A DNA stretch of 64,000 bases from Afipia sp. (GCA_030652315.1 JAUSAX010000038.1:1-64000), one strand, 5' to 3'; counted from the first letter of the stretch, positions 10,324 through 19,625 are shown. Notes: a model not told the origin generated them from the letters alone. Program-made: numbers and translations.

Positions 10324-11181
10324 ATGACACTTACGGTTCCCTTTCGCGCAGCTTCCAGCGTCGCACTGGCCACACTCGCTTGCCTCGCTCCCCTGTGCGC
10401 GAGCGCACAGGACGTCTCGCCGTGGATCAAGGACACGCACTCCTCGGTGCGGCTGATCGCCGGTTCGCGCAGCGGCGGCGTGCTGCTCGGCGGCATCGGC
10501 TTCCAGCTGCAGCCGGGCTGGAAAACCTACTGGCGCACACCGGGAGATTCCGGCGTGCCGCCGCGGATCGATTTCGCGAAATCCGACAATGTCGAATCCG
10601 TCAAAATCCTCTGGCCGGTGCCGATGCAGTTCCCCGATGGCGCAGGCGGTATCTCGTTCGGCTACCAGAACCAGGTGCTGCTGCCGTTACGGATCATTGC
10701 AAAGAGTCCTGACAAGCCGGTGACGCTGCGCGCCGAGATCAACTACGCGGTGTGCGAAAAGCTCTGCATCCCCGTCGAAGCGCAGGCGGAGCTTGCCTTT
10801 GTCAGCGTCGCCAGCACCGAGGACAGCGCCATCGCCGCGGCTCTCGAAACCGTGCCGAAGCCGGCCAAGGTCGGCGACACAGGCCCGCTCGCCATTCGCG
10901 ATGTCCGGCGCGAGGGCAAGCTGGTGCTGGTCGATGTCGCCGTGCAGGACGACAAGAACGCGAGCGGCAAGGACAAGGACGTCCGGCTCTTTGCTGAAGG
11001 CCCGACGCCGGACTGGGCCCTGCCCGTCCCCAAGCTCATCAAGCACGACACCGGAGGCGTTCAGCGCTTCGAATTCGAACTCGACGGACTTCCTTCGGGC
11101 GCAAGCGCCGAGGGCGCCACGCTGAAGCTGACGGTCGCCGGACCGGGCGGTGCCGTTGAGGTCAACGCCACCCTGCCATAG
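10324..11181 (+). CDS. DsbD alpha-domain-like protein (thiol:disulfide interchange N-domain type), exported
   Basis: Signal peptide, GFQLQPGWKTYWRTPGDSGVPPRIDF, YAVCEKLCIPVEAQ. Confidence 0.72.
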   Translation: MTLTVPFRAASSVALATLACLAPLCASAQDVSPWIKDTHSSVRLIAGSRSGGVLLGGIGFQLQPGWKTYWRTPGDSGVPPRIDFAKSDNVESVKILWPVPMQFPDGAGGISFGYQNQVLLPLRIIAKSPDKPVTLRAEINYAVCEKLCIPVEAQAELAFVSVASTEDSAIAAALETVPKPAKVGDTGPLAIRDVRREGKLVLVDVAVQDDKNASGKDKDVRLFAEGPTPDWALPVPKLIKHDTGGVQRFEFELDGLPSGASAEGATLKLTVAGPGGAVEVNATLP

Positions 11182-11312
11182 CAGACGGCCTGAGATCGCA
11201 CCGCAGCATGCCGCGGACGGCCGGCGAATTGCGCATCTTCCATTCGCAGAACGTGTTCCCACCCTTGCGGAAACCGCGCTATGACACTGCATCGATCCCA
11301 CGGAGAGTACCG

Positions 11313-11798
11313 ATGACCATCAAAGTTGGCGACAAGCTGCCCGAGTCCAAATTTCGCGTCATGACCGCGGAAGGCCCGCAGGTCAAAACTACCGATGATA
11401 TTTTCAAGGGCAAGAAGGTCGCGCTGTTTGCCGTGCCTGGCGCCTACACCGGCACCTGCCACAAGATGCACATGCCGAGCATTTTCCTGAATGCCTATGC
11501 CCTCAAGGGCAAGGGCGTCGACAGCATCGCCGTCGTGTCGGTCAACGATGCGTTCGTCATGAATGCCTGGAAGCGTGACACCGACCAGCGCGACGAAGCG
11601 GTTTTCCTCGCCGATGGCAATGCCGATTTCGCCAAGGCGATCGGCATGGAACTCGACGCGTCCGGCAACGGACTCGGCATCCGCTCCAAGCGTTATTCGA
11701 TGCTGGTGGAAGACGGCGTGGTGAAGATCTTCAACCTCGAGCCGAATCCCGGCAAGGTCGAGGTGTCTGGCGGCGATACGCTGCTGTCGCAGCTTTGA
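11313..11798 (+). CDS. Peroxiredoxin (Prx5-like)
   Basis: VALFAVPGAYTGTCHKMHMPSI active site; ORF opens at 11208, ATG at 11313 fits. Confidence 0.93.
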   Translation: MTIKVGDKLPESKFRVMTAEGPQVKTTDDIFKGKKVALFAVPGAYTGTCHKMHMPSIFLNAYALKGKGVDSIAVVSVNDAFVMNAWKRDTDQRDEAVFLADGNADFAKAIGMELDASGNGLGIRSKRYSMLVEDGVVKIFNLEPNPGKVEVSGGDTLLSQL

Positions 11799-11819
11799 TC
11801 GGCTGCCAATTCTAAACTT

Positions 11820-11906
11820 CGTCATGCCCGGCCTTGTGCCGGGCATCCACGTCTTTGCGATCGGCGAAATGAAGACGTGGATGGCCGGGACAAGCCCGGC
11901 CATGAC
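11820..11906. repeat. REP-like repeat CGTCATGCCCGG family (copy 2)
   Basis: Same arms and internal CCACGTC/GACGTGG as copy 1. Confidence 0.87.
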
Positions 11907-11909
11907 AAG

Positions 11910-12377
11910 TTACTTGCGATTTTCCGCCAGCCCGTCGCGCGCAAGCTGATCGGCACGTTCGTTCTCGGCGTGGCCGGCGTGACCCTTGATCCAGTGCCAG
12001 CGCACATGATGGGGCTTCAGCGCCGCATCGAGCCGCTGCCACAAGTCGGCATTCTTCACCGGCTTCTTGTCGGCGGTGCGCCAGCCGTTGCGCTTCCAGT
12101 TGTGTATCCAGCTTGTGATGCCCTGACGGACGTACTGGCTGTCCGTGGTCAGATCGACCGACGCCGGCTTCTTCAAGGCTTCCAGCGCCGAAATCGCCGC
12201 CATTAATTCCATGCGGTTGTTGGTCGACGGATTTTCACCGCCCTTCAGTTCCTTCTCGACATCGCCGAAACGAAGGATCGCGCCCCACCCGCCCGGCCCC
12301 GGATTTCCGGAGCACGCGCCGTCGGTGAAGATCGTCACATGCGGCAGGTCTTTATGAGAAGGCTTTGCGTCGCTCAC
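11910..12377 (-). CDS. rnhA: Ribonuclease HI
   Basis: [25 protein letters not shown]...[16 protein letters not shown]...[16 protein letters not shown] start overlaps the thrB stop. The longer 403-aa ORF is read-through of the frame. Confidence 0.93.
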   Translation of the reverse strand: MSDAKPSHKDLPHVTIFTDGACSGNPGPGGWGAILRFGDVEKELKGGENPSTNNRMELMAAISALEALKKPASVDLTTDSQYVRQGITSWIHNWKRNGWRTADKKPVKNADLWQRLDAALKPHHVRWHWIKGHAGHAENERADQLARDGLAENRK

Positions 12378-13354
12378 GCCACGAACCCGGACTGTTCGAC
12401 GCCGTAGTCGCTCATGCTCTTCACGCCCTGATGGAAGCGCAGCTTGCGAACATATTCGAGCGGGTCCTTCGGCTTCACCATCGCACCGGGTGGCACGTTG
12501 AGCGAGTCCACCAGCCGCGTCAGCAGGAAGCGCATCGCGGCACCCCGCGCCAGCAGCGGCAACGCATCCTGCTCTTCTGCGGAGAGCTTGCGCTCGCGGG
12601 TATAGGCATTGAGGAAGGCGCGCGCCTTGGTGACATTGAAGGAGTGATCGATCTCGAAACACCAGGCGTTGAGACAGATCGCGACGTCGTAGGCGAGCAT
12701 GTCGTTGCAGGCGAAATAGAAGTCGATCAGTCCCGACAGCTTGTCGCCGAGGAAAAACACGTTGTCCGGAAACAGGTCGGCGTGGATCACGCCTTTCGGC
12801 AGATCCCCCGGCCAATGCTGTTCGAGATGATCGAGTTCGGCACCGAGCAGAGCGCACAATCCATGCTGCACGCCGTCCGCACGCGCCGCGGCCTGATCGA
12901 ACAGCGGACGCCAATCCCTCACCGACAATGCGTTGGGACGCGACATTTTGAAATCCGCGCCGGCAAGATGCATCTTCGCCAGTGCAGCACCGACGCCGGC
13001 GCAATGCGTCGCGTTCGGACGGCGCGGCCACATCCCCTCGAGAAAGGTAATGATCGCGGCCGGGCGTCCGGCGAGCATGCCGAGCGCTTCGCCCTGCTTG
13101 TTCACGACGGGTTGCGGGCAAGTGATGCTGTGGGATGCGAGATGGCCCATCAGCCCGAGAAAGAACGGCAGATCGTCCTTGGCGACGCGCTTCTCGTACA
13201 GCGTCAGGATGAAAGAGCCCTGGCTCGTGTGCACGAGATAGTTGGAATTCTCCACGCCTTCGGCGATGCCCTTGTAGGACAACAGATCGCCGATCCCGTA
13301 AGGGGCGAGAAATTCGGTCAGTTCTTCGGCGGTGACGTCGGTGTAAACCGCCAT
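12374..13354 (-). CDS. thrB: Homoserine kinase (ThrB, choline-kinase-like type)
   Basis: [44 protein letters not shown]...[31 protein letters not shown]. Confidence 0.93.
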   Translation of the reverse strand: MAVYTDVTAEELTEFLAPYGIGDLLSYKGIAEGVENSNYLVHTSQGSFILTLYEKRVAKDDLPFFLGLMGHLASHSITCPQPVVNKQGEALGMLAGRPAAIITFLEGMWPRRPNATHCAGVGAALAKMHLAGADFKMSRPNALSVRDWRPLFDQAAARADGVQHGLCALLGAELDHLEQHWPGDLPKGVIHADLFPDNVFFLGDKLSGLIDFYFACNDMLAYDVAICLNAWCFEIDHSFNVTKARAFLNAYTRERKLSAEEQDALPLLARGAAMRFLLTRLVDSLNVPPGAMVKPKDPLEYVRKLRFHQGVKSMSDYGVEQSGFVA

Positions 13355-13371
13355 CTGGCGTCTCGATTCCG

Positions 13372-13561
13372 CTAGTGGTCCGATTCTAACATTCGCATCC
13401 CGTCTCAGCAGACATCCTTGCGAAGGTTAGAATCAAAGGAGCACTAGCATTATAAGTTTTGAGTGGAGTTTTGGATTTGACATTCGCGTCGCGAACTCGC
13501 GGTGAACTGGGTCGCGAATGTCAAATCCACTCCACTCGTGGTCAGGATTTGGAATTACTAG
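13372..13561. repeat. CTAG-bounded paired-palindrome element, copy 1
   Basis: Hairpin X 13372-13447 (CTAGTGGTCC GATTCTAACATTCGCA / TGCGAAGGTTAGAATC AAAGGAGCACTAG) and hairpin Y 13461-13537 (GAGTGGAG..GGATTTGACATTCGCG / CGCGAATGTCAAATCCACTCCACTC), AT-rich spacer. Confidence 0.85.
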
Positions 13562-13604
13562 ACGAATTCGCGACAAAGCGACAGAGCTTCAAGTCCGACG
13601 CGGC

Positions 13605-14576
13605 TTACTCCGCTGCGTCGTGCCGCAGCGGGCGCGGCAGCGGGAAGAATTCGTTTTCCTGCGCGGCGGATACGGTCTCGACGCTCAGCTTGTAGTGAGC
13701 GGCGAACGCATCCATGATTTCCTCGACGATGACTTCCGGCGCGGAAGCCCCCGCCGTGATGCCGAGTGTCTTGATGCCTTCGAATTTCGACCAGTCGAGT
13801 TCGGACGCGCGCTGCACCAGCACGGAGACCTTGCAGCCCTCGCGCTCGGCGACTTCGCGCAGGCGCTGCGAGTTCGACGAGTTCGGTGAGCCGACGACGA
13901 TCATGGCTTCAACCTGCGGCGCGACCTTCTTCACTGCGAGCTGACGGTTGGTGGTGGCGTAGCAGATGTCTTCCTTGTGCGGGCCGTCGATCTCCGGGAA
14001 GCGTTCCTTGAGCACGGCAACGATTTCCGCGGTGTCGTCGATCGACAGCGTGGTCTGCGTCACGAAGGCCAGCTTGGAGGCGTCCTTGGGCTCGAAGGTC
14101 CGCGCCGCATCCATGGTCTCGATCAGCACGACCGCGCCCTTCGGCAGCTGGCCCAGCGTGCCGACCACTTCCGGATGACCGGCATGGCCGATCAGGATGA
14201 TCTCGCGGCCGCGCTTAAAATGGATCGCCGCCTCGCGGTGGACCTTGGTGACCAGCGGGCAGGTCGCGTCCAGCGTGAAGAAATTGCGCTTGACGGCCTC
14301 GTTGGGGATCGCCTTGGGCACACCGTGGGCAGAAAACACCACCGGGGCGTTCGTCTCGGGAATTTCGTTCAGTTCCGCGACGAAAATGGCCCCTTTTTCG
14401 CGCAGGCTCTCCACCACATAGCGGTTATGCACGATTTCGTGACGGACATAGACCGGCGCGCCGTAGAGCTTCAGGGCGCGTTCCACGGTGTCGATGGCCC
14501 TCACTACGCCGGCACAGAACCCCCGGGGGGAACAAAGCACGACTGAAAGCTTCGGTTTTTGAGCGTCAGGGGTCAT
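13605..14576 (-). CDS. ispH: 4-hydroxy-3-methylbut-2-enyl diphosphate reductase
   Basis: [24 protein letters not shown]...[18 protein letters not shown]...[15 protein letters not shown]. Confidence 0.95.
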   Translation of the reverse strand: MTPDAQKPKLSVVLCSPRGFCAGVVRAIDTVERALKLYGAPVYVRHEIVHNRYVVESLREKGAIFVAELNEIPETNAPVVFSAHGVPKAIPNEAVKRNFFTLDATCPLVTKVHREAAIHFKRGREIILIGHAGHPEVVGTLGQLPKGAVVLIETMDAARTFEPKDASKLAFVTQTTLSIDDTAEIVAVLKERFPEIDGPHKEDICYATTNRQLAVKKVAPQVEAMIVVGSPNSSNSQRLREVAEREGCKVSVLVQRASELDWSKFEGIKTLGITAGASAPEVIVEEIMDAFAAHYKLSVETVSAAQENEFFPLPRPLRHDAAE

Positions 14577-14773
14577 TTTTGAGCCGGAATCAAGCATTTT
14601 CGGAGTTATGGATGGGACTTGGGGCCGTGGTCCCCGTTCTGTCAAGGGCGATCAAAACCATTGAACGGTCTGCCCTCCGCAGACTATATAGGGACGAATT
14701 CCCGTCATCACCGATGACCAGACGGCTTTACCCCCCAAAAAATCTGGCGGGCGAAGCGTAAAGGAGATTTGCC

Positions 14774-15475
14774 ATGAGCAATGCACCGCTGATGCCGAAG
14801 GCGACTGCCGTCTGGCTGGTTGATAACACCGCGCTGACCTTCGACCAGGTCGCCGAGTTCACCAAGATGCACCCGCTGGAAATCCGCGCCATCGCCGACG
14901 GCGATGCGGCGCAGGGCATCAAGGGCATGGACCCGATCTCGACCGGCCAGCTCTCCCGCGAAGAAATCGAGAAGGGCGAAGCCGATCCGGACTACCGGCT
15001 GAAACTCGGCGAATCCAAGGTGATCCTGCCGGAAGCCAAGAAGAAGAAGGGCCCGCGCTACACGCCGGTGTCGCGACGCCATGAACGGCCGAGCGCGATC
15101 CTGTGGCTGGTGCGCAGCCATCCCGAATTGAAAGACAGCCAGATCATGCGCCTCGTCGGCACCACCAAGACGACGATCGCCAGCGTGCGCGACCGCACCC
15201 ACTGGAACGCCTCGACCCTGACGCCGATGGACCCGGTGACGCTCGGCCTGTGCTCGCAGATCGAACTCGATTTCGAAGTCCAGCGCGCGGCCAAGGAAAA
15301 GCCTGCGGCCACGCAGTATGGCGGCGCGACCCTGCTGCCGGCGTCCGAGACCACCCGCAAGGAAGCCGAGCACGAGATCGCCACCACCACCGAAAAACAG
15401 CGCGACGACATGAATGTCGATGCCGTGTTCGCCAAGCTGAAGACCATCGGCGGCAAGAAGGCCGAAGACGAATAA
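14774..15475 (+). CDS. DUF1013 family protein (TrcR-like cell cycle regulator)
   Basis: MSNAPLMPKATAVWLVDNTALTFDQVAEFTKMHPLEIRAIADGD... conserved alphaproteobacterial family. Confidence 0.82.
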   Translation: MSNAPLMPKATAVWLVDNTALTFDQVAEFTKMHPLEIRAIADGDAAQGIKGMDPISTGQLSREEIEKGEADPDYRLKLGESKVILPEAKKKKGPRYTPVSRRHERPSAILWLVRSHPELKDSQIMRLVGTTKTTIASVRDRTHWNASTLTPMDPVTLGLCSQIELDFEVQRAAKEKPAATQYGGATLLPASETTRKEAEHEIATTTEKQRDDMNVDAVFAKLKTIGGKKAEDE

Positions 15476-15527
15476 GCTTCGCCCCAAACGGGGTATGACG
15501 TAACCGCGGGGCGAGTGGTACAGGAGT

Positions 15528-15782
15528 GTGATGCGCCACCGCGTCACGCTCCTTTTTGTTGCGGCGACCCTGACCGGCCTAGCGGCCGCGACCGTCAGCG
15601 GTCTCCCGGCGCGCGCCCAAAAGATCGTGGACCCCAAAACGGTCGCGCCCGAATTTCGCGAAGCCGCCGAGAAGCGCCAGGCCGAACAGTTCAAGCTGAT
15701 CGAATGCAACAACGCCGCGAAGGTCGCGAAAATTCAGAAGCGCGACATGGCACAGTACGTGGCGGCGTGTTTCGACAAGTAG
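15528..15782 (+). CDS. Small secreted hypothetical protein
   Basis: 84 aa with N-terminal signal peptide (MRHRVTLLFVAATLTGLAAATVSGLPARAQ). Confidence 0.6.
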   Translation: MMRHRVTLLFVAATLTGLAAATVSGLPARAQKIVDPKTVAPEFREAAEKRQAEQFKLIECNNAAKVAKIQKRDMAQYVAACFDK

Positions 15783-15830
15783 GCTGGCAAGCCGCAGTAA
15801 GGCCTTCCCAAACAAGCTACGACGCACCTC

Positions 15831-15978
15831 GTCGTCCCCGCGAAAGCGGGACCCATAACCACTCGTGAAGAATGGATCGCCGTCATCCTGAGGTGCGAGC
15901 ACTTGTGAACCTCGAAGGATGACGCGGCGTCCTTATGTGTCGCGAAGATCAATGGGTCCCCGCTTTCGCAGGGACGAC
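15831..15978. repeat. Composite repeat: GTCGTCCCCGCGAAAGCGGG...CCCGCTTTCGCAGGGACGAC with another repeat (15881-15924) nested inside
   Basis: Outer inverted arms plus inner CGTCATCCTGAGGTGC...CTCGAAGGATGACG. Confidence 0.8.
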
Positions 15979-16085
15979 ATTGAATTTGTATCAGGCAAAA
16001 TATCCCGACATACCAACACGGTCTCGCGGCGCGAACGAACGCGTCCGAGTTGCGATGGTGTTCCGCGCAGATGCGCGAAGGCGAT

Positions 16086-16249
16086 GGAGCGTCGGGAGGC
16101 GCCGGGGTGTTTGCGAGACACCCGTAAGGAGGCGGACCTTGCGATCGGTCCGCCTGCGCAGCCCGCAGACAAGTTTACGAAGTCTGCGCAAACAAGCAGC
16201 GAGGGCCACGCGCGCCAAATGACTTTGGCGCTGCGCCTCCCGGCGCTCC
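16086..16249. ncRNA. Candidate structured RNA / large palindromic repeat with closing stem and at least four internal hairpins
   Basis: Closing stem GGAGCGTCGGGAGGCGC / GCGCCTCCCGGCGCTCC (17 bp, one G-U); internal hairpins GGGTGT..ACACCC, GGCGGACC..GGTCCGCC, GCAGAC..GTCTGC, GCGCCAAA-TGAC-TTTGGCGC. Confidence 0.5.
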
Positions 16250-16509
16250 ACCGTCGTCACCTCGCTTTGCCGCTCGAATGCCGATCATTCATTCAAGACA
16301 GACGTAGGATTATATTCCGTTAGACGGTTTTGTCAACCGGCACGGGCGCCTCTCGGCCGGTCTCGTTTTCCGTTAACAATTTCGTGCGGTGAGCAATATT
16401 GATCATCGCGGCGCAACCGAAGGCGGCAGGATGGCTCATCACCGCCTGTCCTCGGCAATTTACCGGTGACTGAGAGCGTTGTGCTCCCGCCTCTCAAGAG
16501 GAACCAGCC

Positions 16510-16701
16510 ATGCACAGTCAGGCGCCTTCGCCGGACTCAAGCAACCGCCATCGCATTCCCGCTTTCTTCCAATGCCCGAACTGTGAGAAGCCGACCGCGA
16601 TGAACATCAAGGCGATCCATCGCGCGGTGTTCCGGGGGAAGGATACGATCGTCTATGAGTGCAACAGTTGCGGGACCGAACAGACCGAGATCATGACGTA
16701 A
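16510..16701 (+). CDS. Small zinc-ribbon-like hypothetical protein
   Basis: 63 aa with CPNC...CNSC cysteine pairs. Confidence 0.65.
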   Translation: MHSQAPSPDSSNRHRIPAFFQCPNCEKPTAMNIKAIHRAVFRGKDTIVYECNSCGTEQTEIMT

Positions 16702-16708
16702 GCTGAGA

Positions 16709-16903
16709 ATGGAAAAGCTTCCGCCGCAGCGATCTTCGGAGGGACTTCTCTCTGCCGCCAGGGCCGACGAGGCGCTGGAGGATGCGCGGCAGTTGCCGCA
16801 CGGCGCCGCGCGCACCGAGGCGCTCAGGAAGGCCGGCATGCTTCGCAACGCAGCAGACAAGCATGGGCTGGTCTTTGCGCCGAAGGGACGTCCTGCGAAG
16901 TAA
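16709..16903 (+). CDS. Small hypothetical protein
   Basis: ADEALEDARQLPHGAARTEALRKAGMLRNAADKHGL; weakly similar to the next ORF. Confidence 0.55.
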   Translation: MEKLPPQRSSEGLLSAARADEALEDARQLPHGAARTEALRKAGMLRNAADKHGLVFAPKGRPAK

Positions 16904-16911
16904 TCCCTCGC

Positions 16912-17148
16912 GTGAAAGACTGCGTGAGGTTTGGCACGAAGGGAGTGCTCCAAATGTCTCTCTCCAATCACAATCCGATTTCGGAAAAGTGGAAAGCAAT
17001 AGCGACCATCGCCAAGGACGAAGCGTTGACGTTACCGCCGGGAAAAGACCGGGATGCACTGATCAAGAAGGCCCGGCAGCTGGCAACGGCCTGTCACATC
17101 AACGAGTGGCTGGCATCGCCGGGGTTCAAGGTAACGACAGGCAAATAG
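16912..17148 (+). CDS. Small hypothetical protein
   Basis: AKDEALTLPPGKDRDALIKKARQLATACHINEWLASPG; likely start ATG inside (MSLSNHNP...). Confidence 0.6.
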   Translation: MKDCVRFGTKGVLQMSLSNHNPISEKWKAIATIAKDEALTLPPGKDRDALIKKARQLATACHINEWLASPGFKVTTGK

Positions 17149-17297
17149 GCTGTCGCGAACGCAAAAGACGCCAGCCGCGGAGGCGGAATTTTGCCAATAT
17201 GGTCAGAATTGCTCAGACTCCCAGCTTCGCATCCTCCAAAATTTCTGCCGCCAGGCGTGACAACACGCCCCAAACCTCGTCCGTCTGGAATATAATG

Positions 17298-17325
17298 GGA
17301 GCCCCGTTTCCAACACGGGGCTCCT
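17298..17325 (+). terminator. Stem-loop, possible terminator
   Basis: GGGAGCCCCG-TTTCCAACA-CGGGGCTCC. Confidence 0.5.
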
Positions 17326-17401
17326 ATTCGCGTGTGGTCGTCGCGCACCGTCAAAGCTGAAAGGGTCAGCGTCGCGACAACAGGATTTCAGGGAAAACAA
17401 G

Positions 17402-18079
17402 TTGAGCAAAGCTGCCAAGATACCGTTCGATCCCAAAGTGTTCCTCGCCAGCGTGGGGCCGGGCAAAACAAACTTGAAATTTCGCACCGGTCAAAGCGTT
17501 TTCGCGCAAGGCGATATCGCGGACAGGGTATTCTACATTCAAAAGGGCAAGGTCAAACTGATCGTCCTGTCCAAGGAGGGCAAGGAAGCTGTCGTAGCCA
17601 TTCTGGGTGTAGGACAGTTTTTCGGCGAAGGCTGCCTCAACGGGCAGTCACTCCGGATCGCAACCACCAAGGCGATGGAGGCCTGTGACATTACCGCCAT
17701 CACCAAGAGGGCCATGGTGACCGCTCTTCAACGCGAGCCCAAATTTTCCCAGTTGTTCATGGCGTATCTGCTGACCCGCAACAACCGGATTGAAGAAGAC
17801 CTGATCGATCAGTTGTTCAATTCCAGCGAGAGACGGCTTGCGCGCCTGCTTTTGCTGCTGGCGAATTTCGGAAAGGACAAGAGTCCACAGCCCATCGACA
17901 CAAAAATCAGTCAGGAAACGCTGGCGGAAATGATCGGCACAACGCGCTCGCGCGTGAGCTTCTTCATGAACAAGTTCCGCAAGCTCGGCTTCATCAGCTA
18001 CAATGGAAAAATCGAAGTCCACACATCGCTGCTGCATGCGGTTCTGCACGACAAGCCGGAACTCAAGAGAGACGAATGA
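17402..18079 (+). CDS. Crp/Fnr family transcriptional regulator
   Basis: cNMP-binding fold (FAQGDIADRVFYIQKGKVKL) and HTH (ISQETLAEMIGTTRSRVSFFMNKFRKLGFI); TTG start. Confidence 0.9.
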   Translation: MSKAAKIPFDPKVFLASVGPGKTNLKFRTGQSVFAQGDIADRVFYIQKGKVKLIVLSKEGKEAVVAILGVGQFFGEGCLNGQSLRIATTKAMEACDITAITKRAMVTALQREPKFSQLFMAYLLTRNNRIEEDLIDQLFNSSERRLARLLLLLANFGKDKSPQPIDTKISQETLAEMIGTTRSRVSFFMNKFRKLGFISYNGKIEVHTSLLHAVLHDKPELKRDE

Positions 18080-18124
18080 TGCCGGGCGATGGATCAATGA
18101 TCCGCAGCCCGCACGCCAAATGGC

Positions 18125-18793
18125 CTACTTCCCCTTCGCCCCGTTCTTCGCCGCCTTGCGCGCGTCCGCGATCGCGAGCTTGAACTGCTCCGCGGTCAGG
18201 CCGCCGGGGACGCGGAAGGTGCCGACCACGAACGCGGGCGTGCCGCGAAAGCCGAACTCTTCCGCCTGCTCTTTGTTGCGCTTGAGCAGACCATCGATCG
18301 CGGGCTTGTTGGCCGCGAGATCGGCCTTGGCCTTGGCAAGGTCGACACCGGCCTTCGTCAGGGCTTCATCGATGACACCTTCGGTCAGGCGGCCGACCTT
18401 GGCCATCAGCGCACGATGGGCGGCCTCATATTTGTTCTGATATTTCGCGGCCAGCACCAGCCGTGCGGCATATCCGGACGGTTCGCCGAGGATCGGCCAG
18501 TCCTTAAATATCAGCCGCACCTTCTTGTCCTCGTTCACCACCTGATCGAGCACCGGCGAGATTTTCTTGCAGTAGGGGCACTGGTAATCGAAATACTCGA
18601 CGATGGTGATGTCGCCCTGCGGATTGCCCAGCACCGGATTCTCCGGGTCGCGCAGCACCGCGTCCTTGCTCAGCACATCGGAGGCGGCGCCCTGCTCCTG
18701 CGCCGGCGCGGTTTGCGCGGACTCGAAAGCCAGCAGCATCACCGCAAGCGCCATGACGGCGAGGCTAAGAGCATATCGAGCGACAAGTTTCAT
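18125..18793 (-). CDS. DsbA family thioredoxin-fold protein, exported
   Basis: IVEYFDYQCPYCKKISPVLDQ (CPYC) and FGFRGTPAFVVG. Confidence 0.9.
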   Translation of the reverse strand: MKLVARYALSLAVMALAVMLLAFESAQTAPAQEQGAASDVLSKDAVLRDPENPVLGNPQGDITIVEYFDYQCPYCKKISPVLDQVVNEDKKVRLIFKDWPILGEPSGYAARLVLAAKYQNKYEAAHRALMAKVGRLTEGVIDEALTKAGVDLAKAKADLAANKPAIDGLLKRNKEQAEEFGFRGTPAFVVGTFRVPGGLTAEQFKLAIADARKAAKNGAKGK

Positions 18794-18827
18794 CAGGATC
18801 AGCTTTCAAAGTTCAAAGCGCGGGACG

Positions 18828-19040
18828 TTACGCCTTCTTGAGGAATTCCGTGCGCAGCACGAGGCCCTTGATCTTGTCGGTACGGCCCTCGATCTCGTCT
18901 TCGTTGTCGGTAAGATGAATGTTCTTCACCACCGTGCCACGCTTGAGACCGCTGGATGAGCCCTTCACCTTCAGATCCTTGATGACCGTGACGGTGTCGC
19001 CCTCTTTCAGCTCGGTGCCGTTGCTGTCCCTGACCGCCAT
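18828..19040 (-). CDS. PhnA/YjdM-type protein (alkylphosphonate utilisation domain)
   Basis: VRDSNGTELKEGDTVTVIKDLKVKGSSSGLKRGTVVKNIHLTDNEDEIEGRTDKIKGLVLRTEFLKK. Confidence 0.88.
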   Translation of the reverse strand: MAVRDSNGTELKEGDTVTVIKDLKVKGSSSGLKRGTVVKNIHLTDNEDEIEGRTDKIKGLVLRTEFLKKA

Positions 19041-19076
19041 GATGTGTCCCCCGATAGGCGCGGCATCAGTGCGGCG

Positions 19077-19240
19077 CTAGTGTCCCGTATCCGACGTTCG
19101 CTTGCCTCCGCAGCGCCTTCCGAGCGAACGTCGGATACGGAAGGACACTAGCAAACTATAATTCTAGTGATCCTTTGGTTCTGATATTCGTAAAAGTGCC
19201 TGCGAAAAATACAATACGAATGTCAGAACCGGATCACTAG
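19077..19240. repeat. CTAG-bounded paired-palindrome element, copy 2
   Basis: Hairpins 19077-19151 and 19164-19240, each starting and ending in CTAG, separated by CAAACTATAATT. Confidence 0.88.
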
Positions 19241-19246
19241 CCAGCC

Positions 19247-19516
19247 TTATCGCGGATTGTTGAGCATGTCTTCCGCGAGATTGCGGTGAGCGCGTTCGAT
19301 CCGCGAACCGCCTCCGGACGCCCGGCTGCTCTGGACATCGCGGTCTTTCCGGCAAGCCGCATAGGCCGACGATCCCGGCTCGCCGCTGTTGGCGCGGCAA
19401 TACGCATCGTCATCCACGGTGGCGACCGGCTGGTTGCGTTCGAACTGGGCGCAGCCGCCCAGCAGCACGGCGGCCGTTGCGAGCGCCAGTCCCATTGGTG
19501 ATTTCATCGCGCGCAT
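19247..19516 (-). CDS. Small lipoprotein, hypothetical
   Basis: MRAMKSPMGLALATAAVLLGGCAQFERNQPV lipobox LGGC. Confidence 0.65.
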   Translation of the reverse strand: MRAMKSPMGLALATAAVLLGGCAQFERNQPVATVDDDAYCRANSGEPGSSAYAACRKDRDVQSSRASGGGSRIERAHRNLAEDMLNNPR

Positions 19517-19625
19517 CGACAATCCTGTGGTTCGTTCGCCTGCCGGATGGGGAACCATCGATCCGGCACGCGGGGCTTACAGACCGACAATGGCGGTCTC
19601 GCGGCAGACCTGCCGCAGTGCGGGT

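Noticed and set aside
11910-13121. 403-aa ORF as an RNase H fusion protein
   Set aside because: N-terminal ~248 aa overlaps thrB in another frame on the same strand; rnhA starts at GTG 12377 overlapping the thrB stop
15991-16260. 89-aa minus-strand ORF (MTTVERREAQRQSHLARV...)
   Set aside because: Lies inside the multibranched repeat/structured element; composition reflects palindromes rather than coding
19152-19163. TATAAT in the palindrome spacer as a functional promoter
   Set aside because: Orientation differs between copies and would often read antisense to neighbours; no convincing -35
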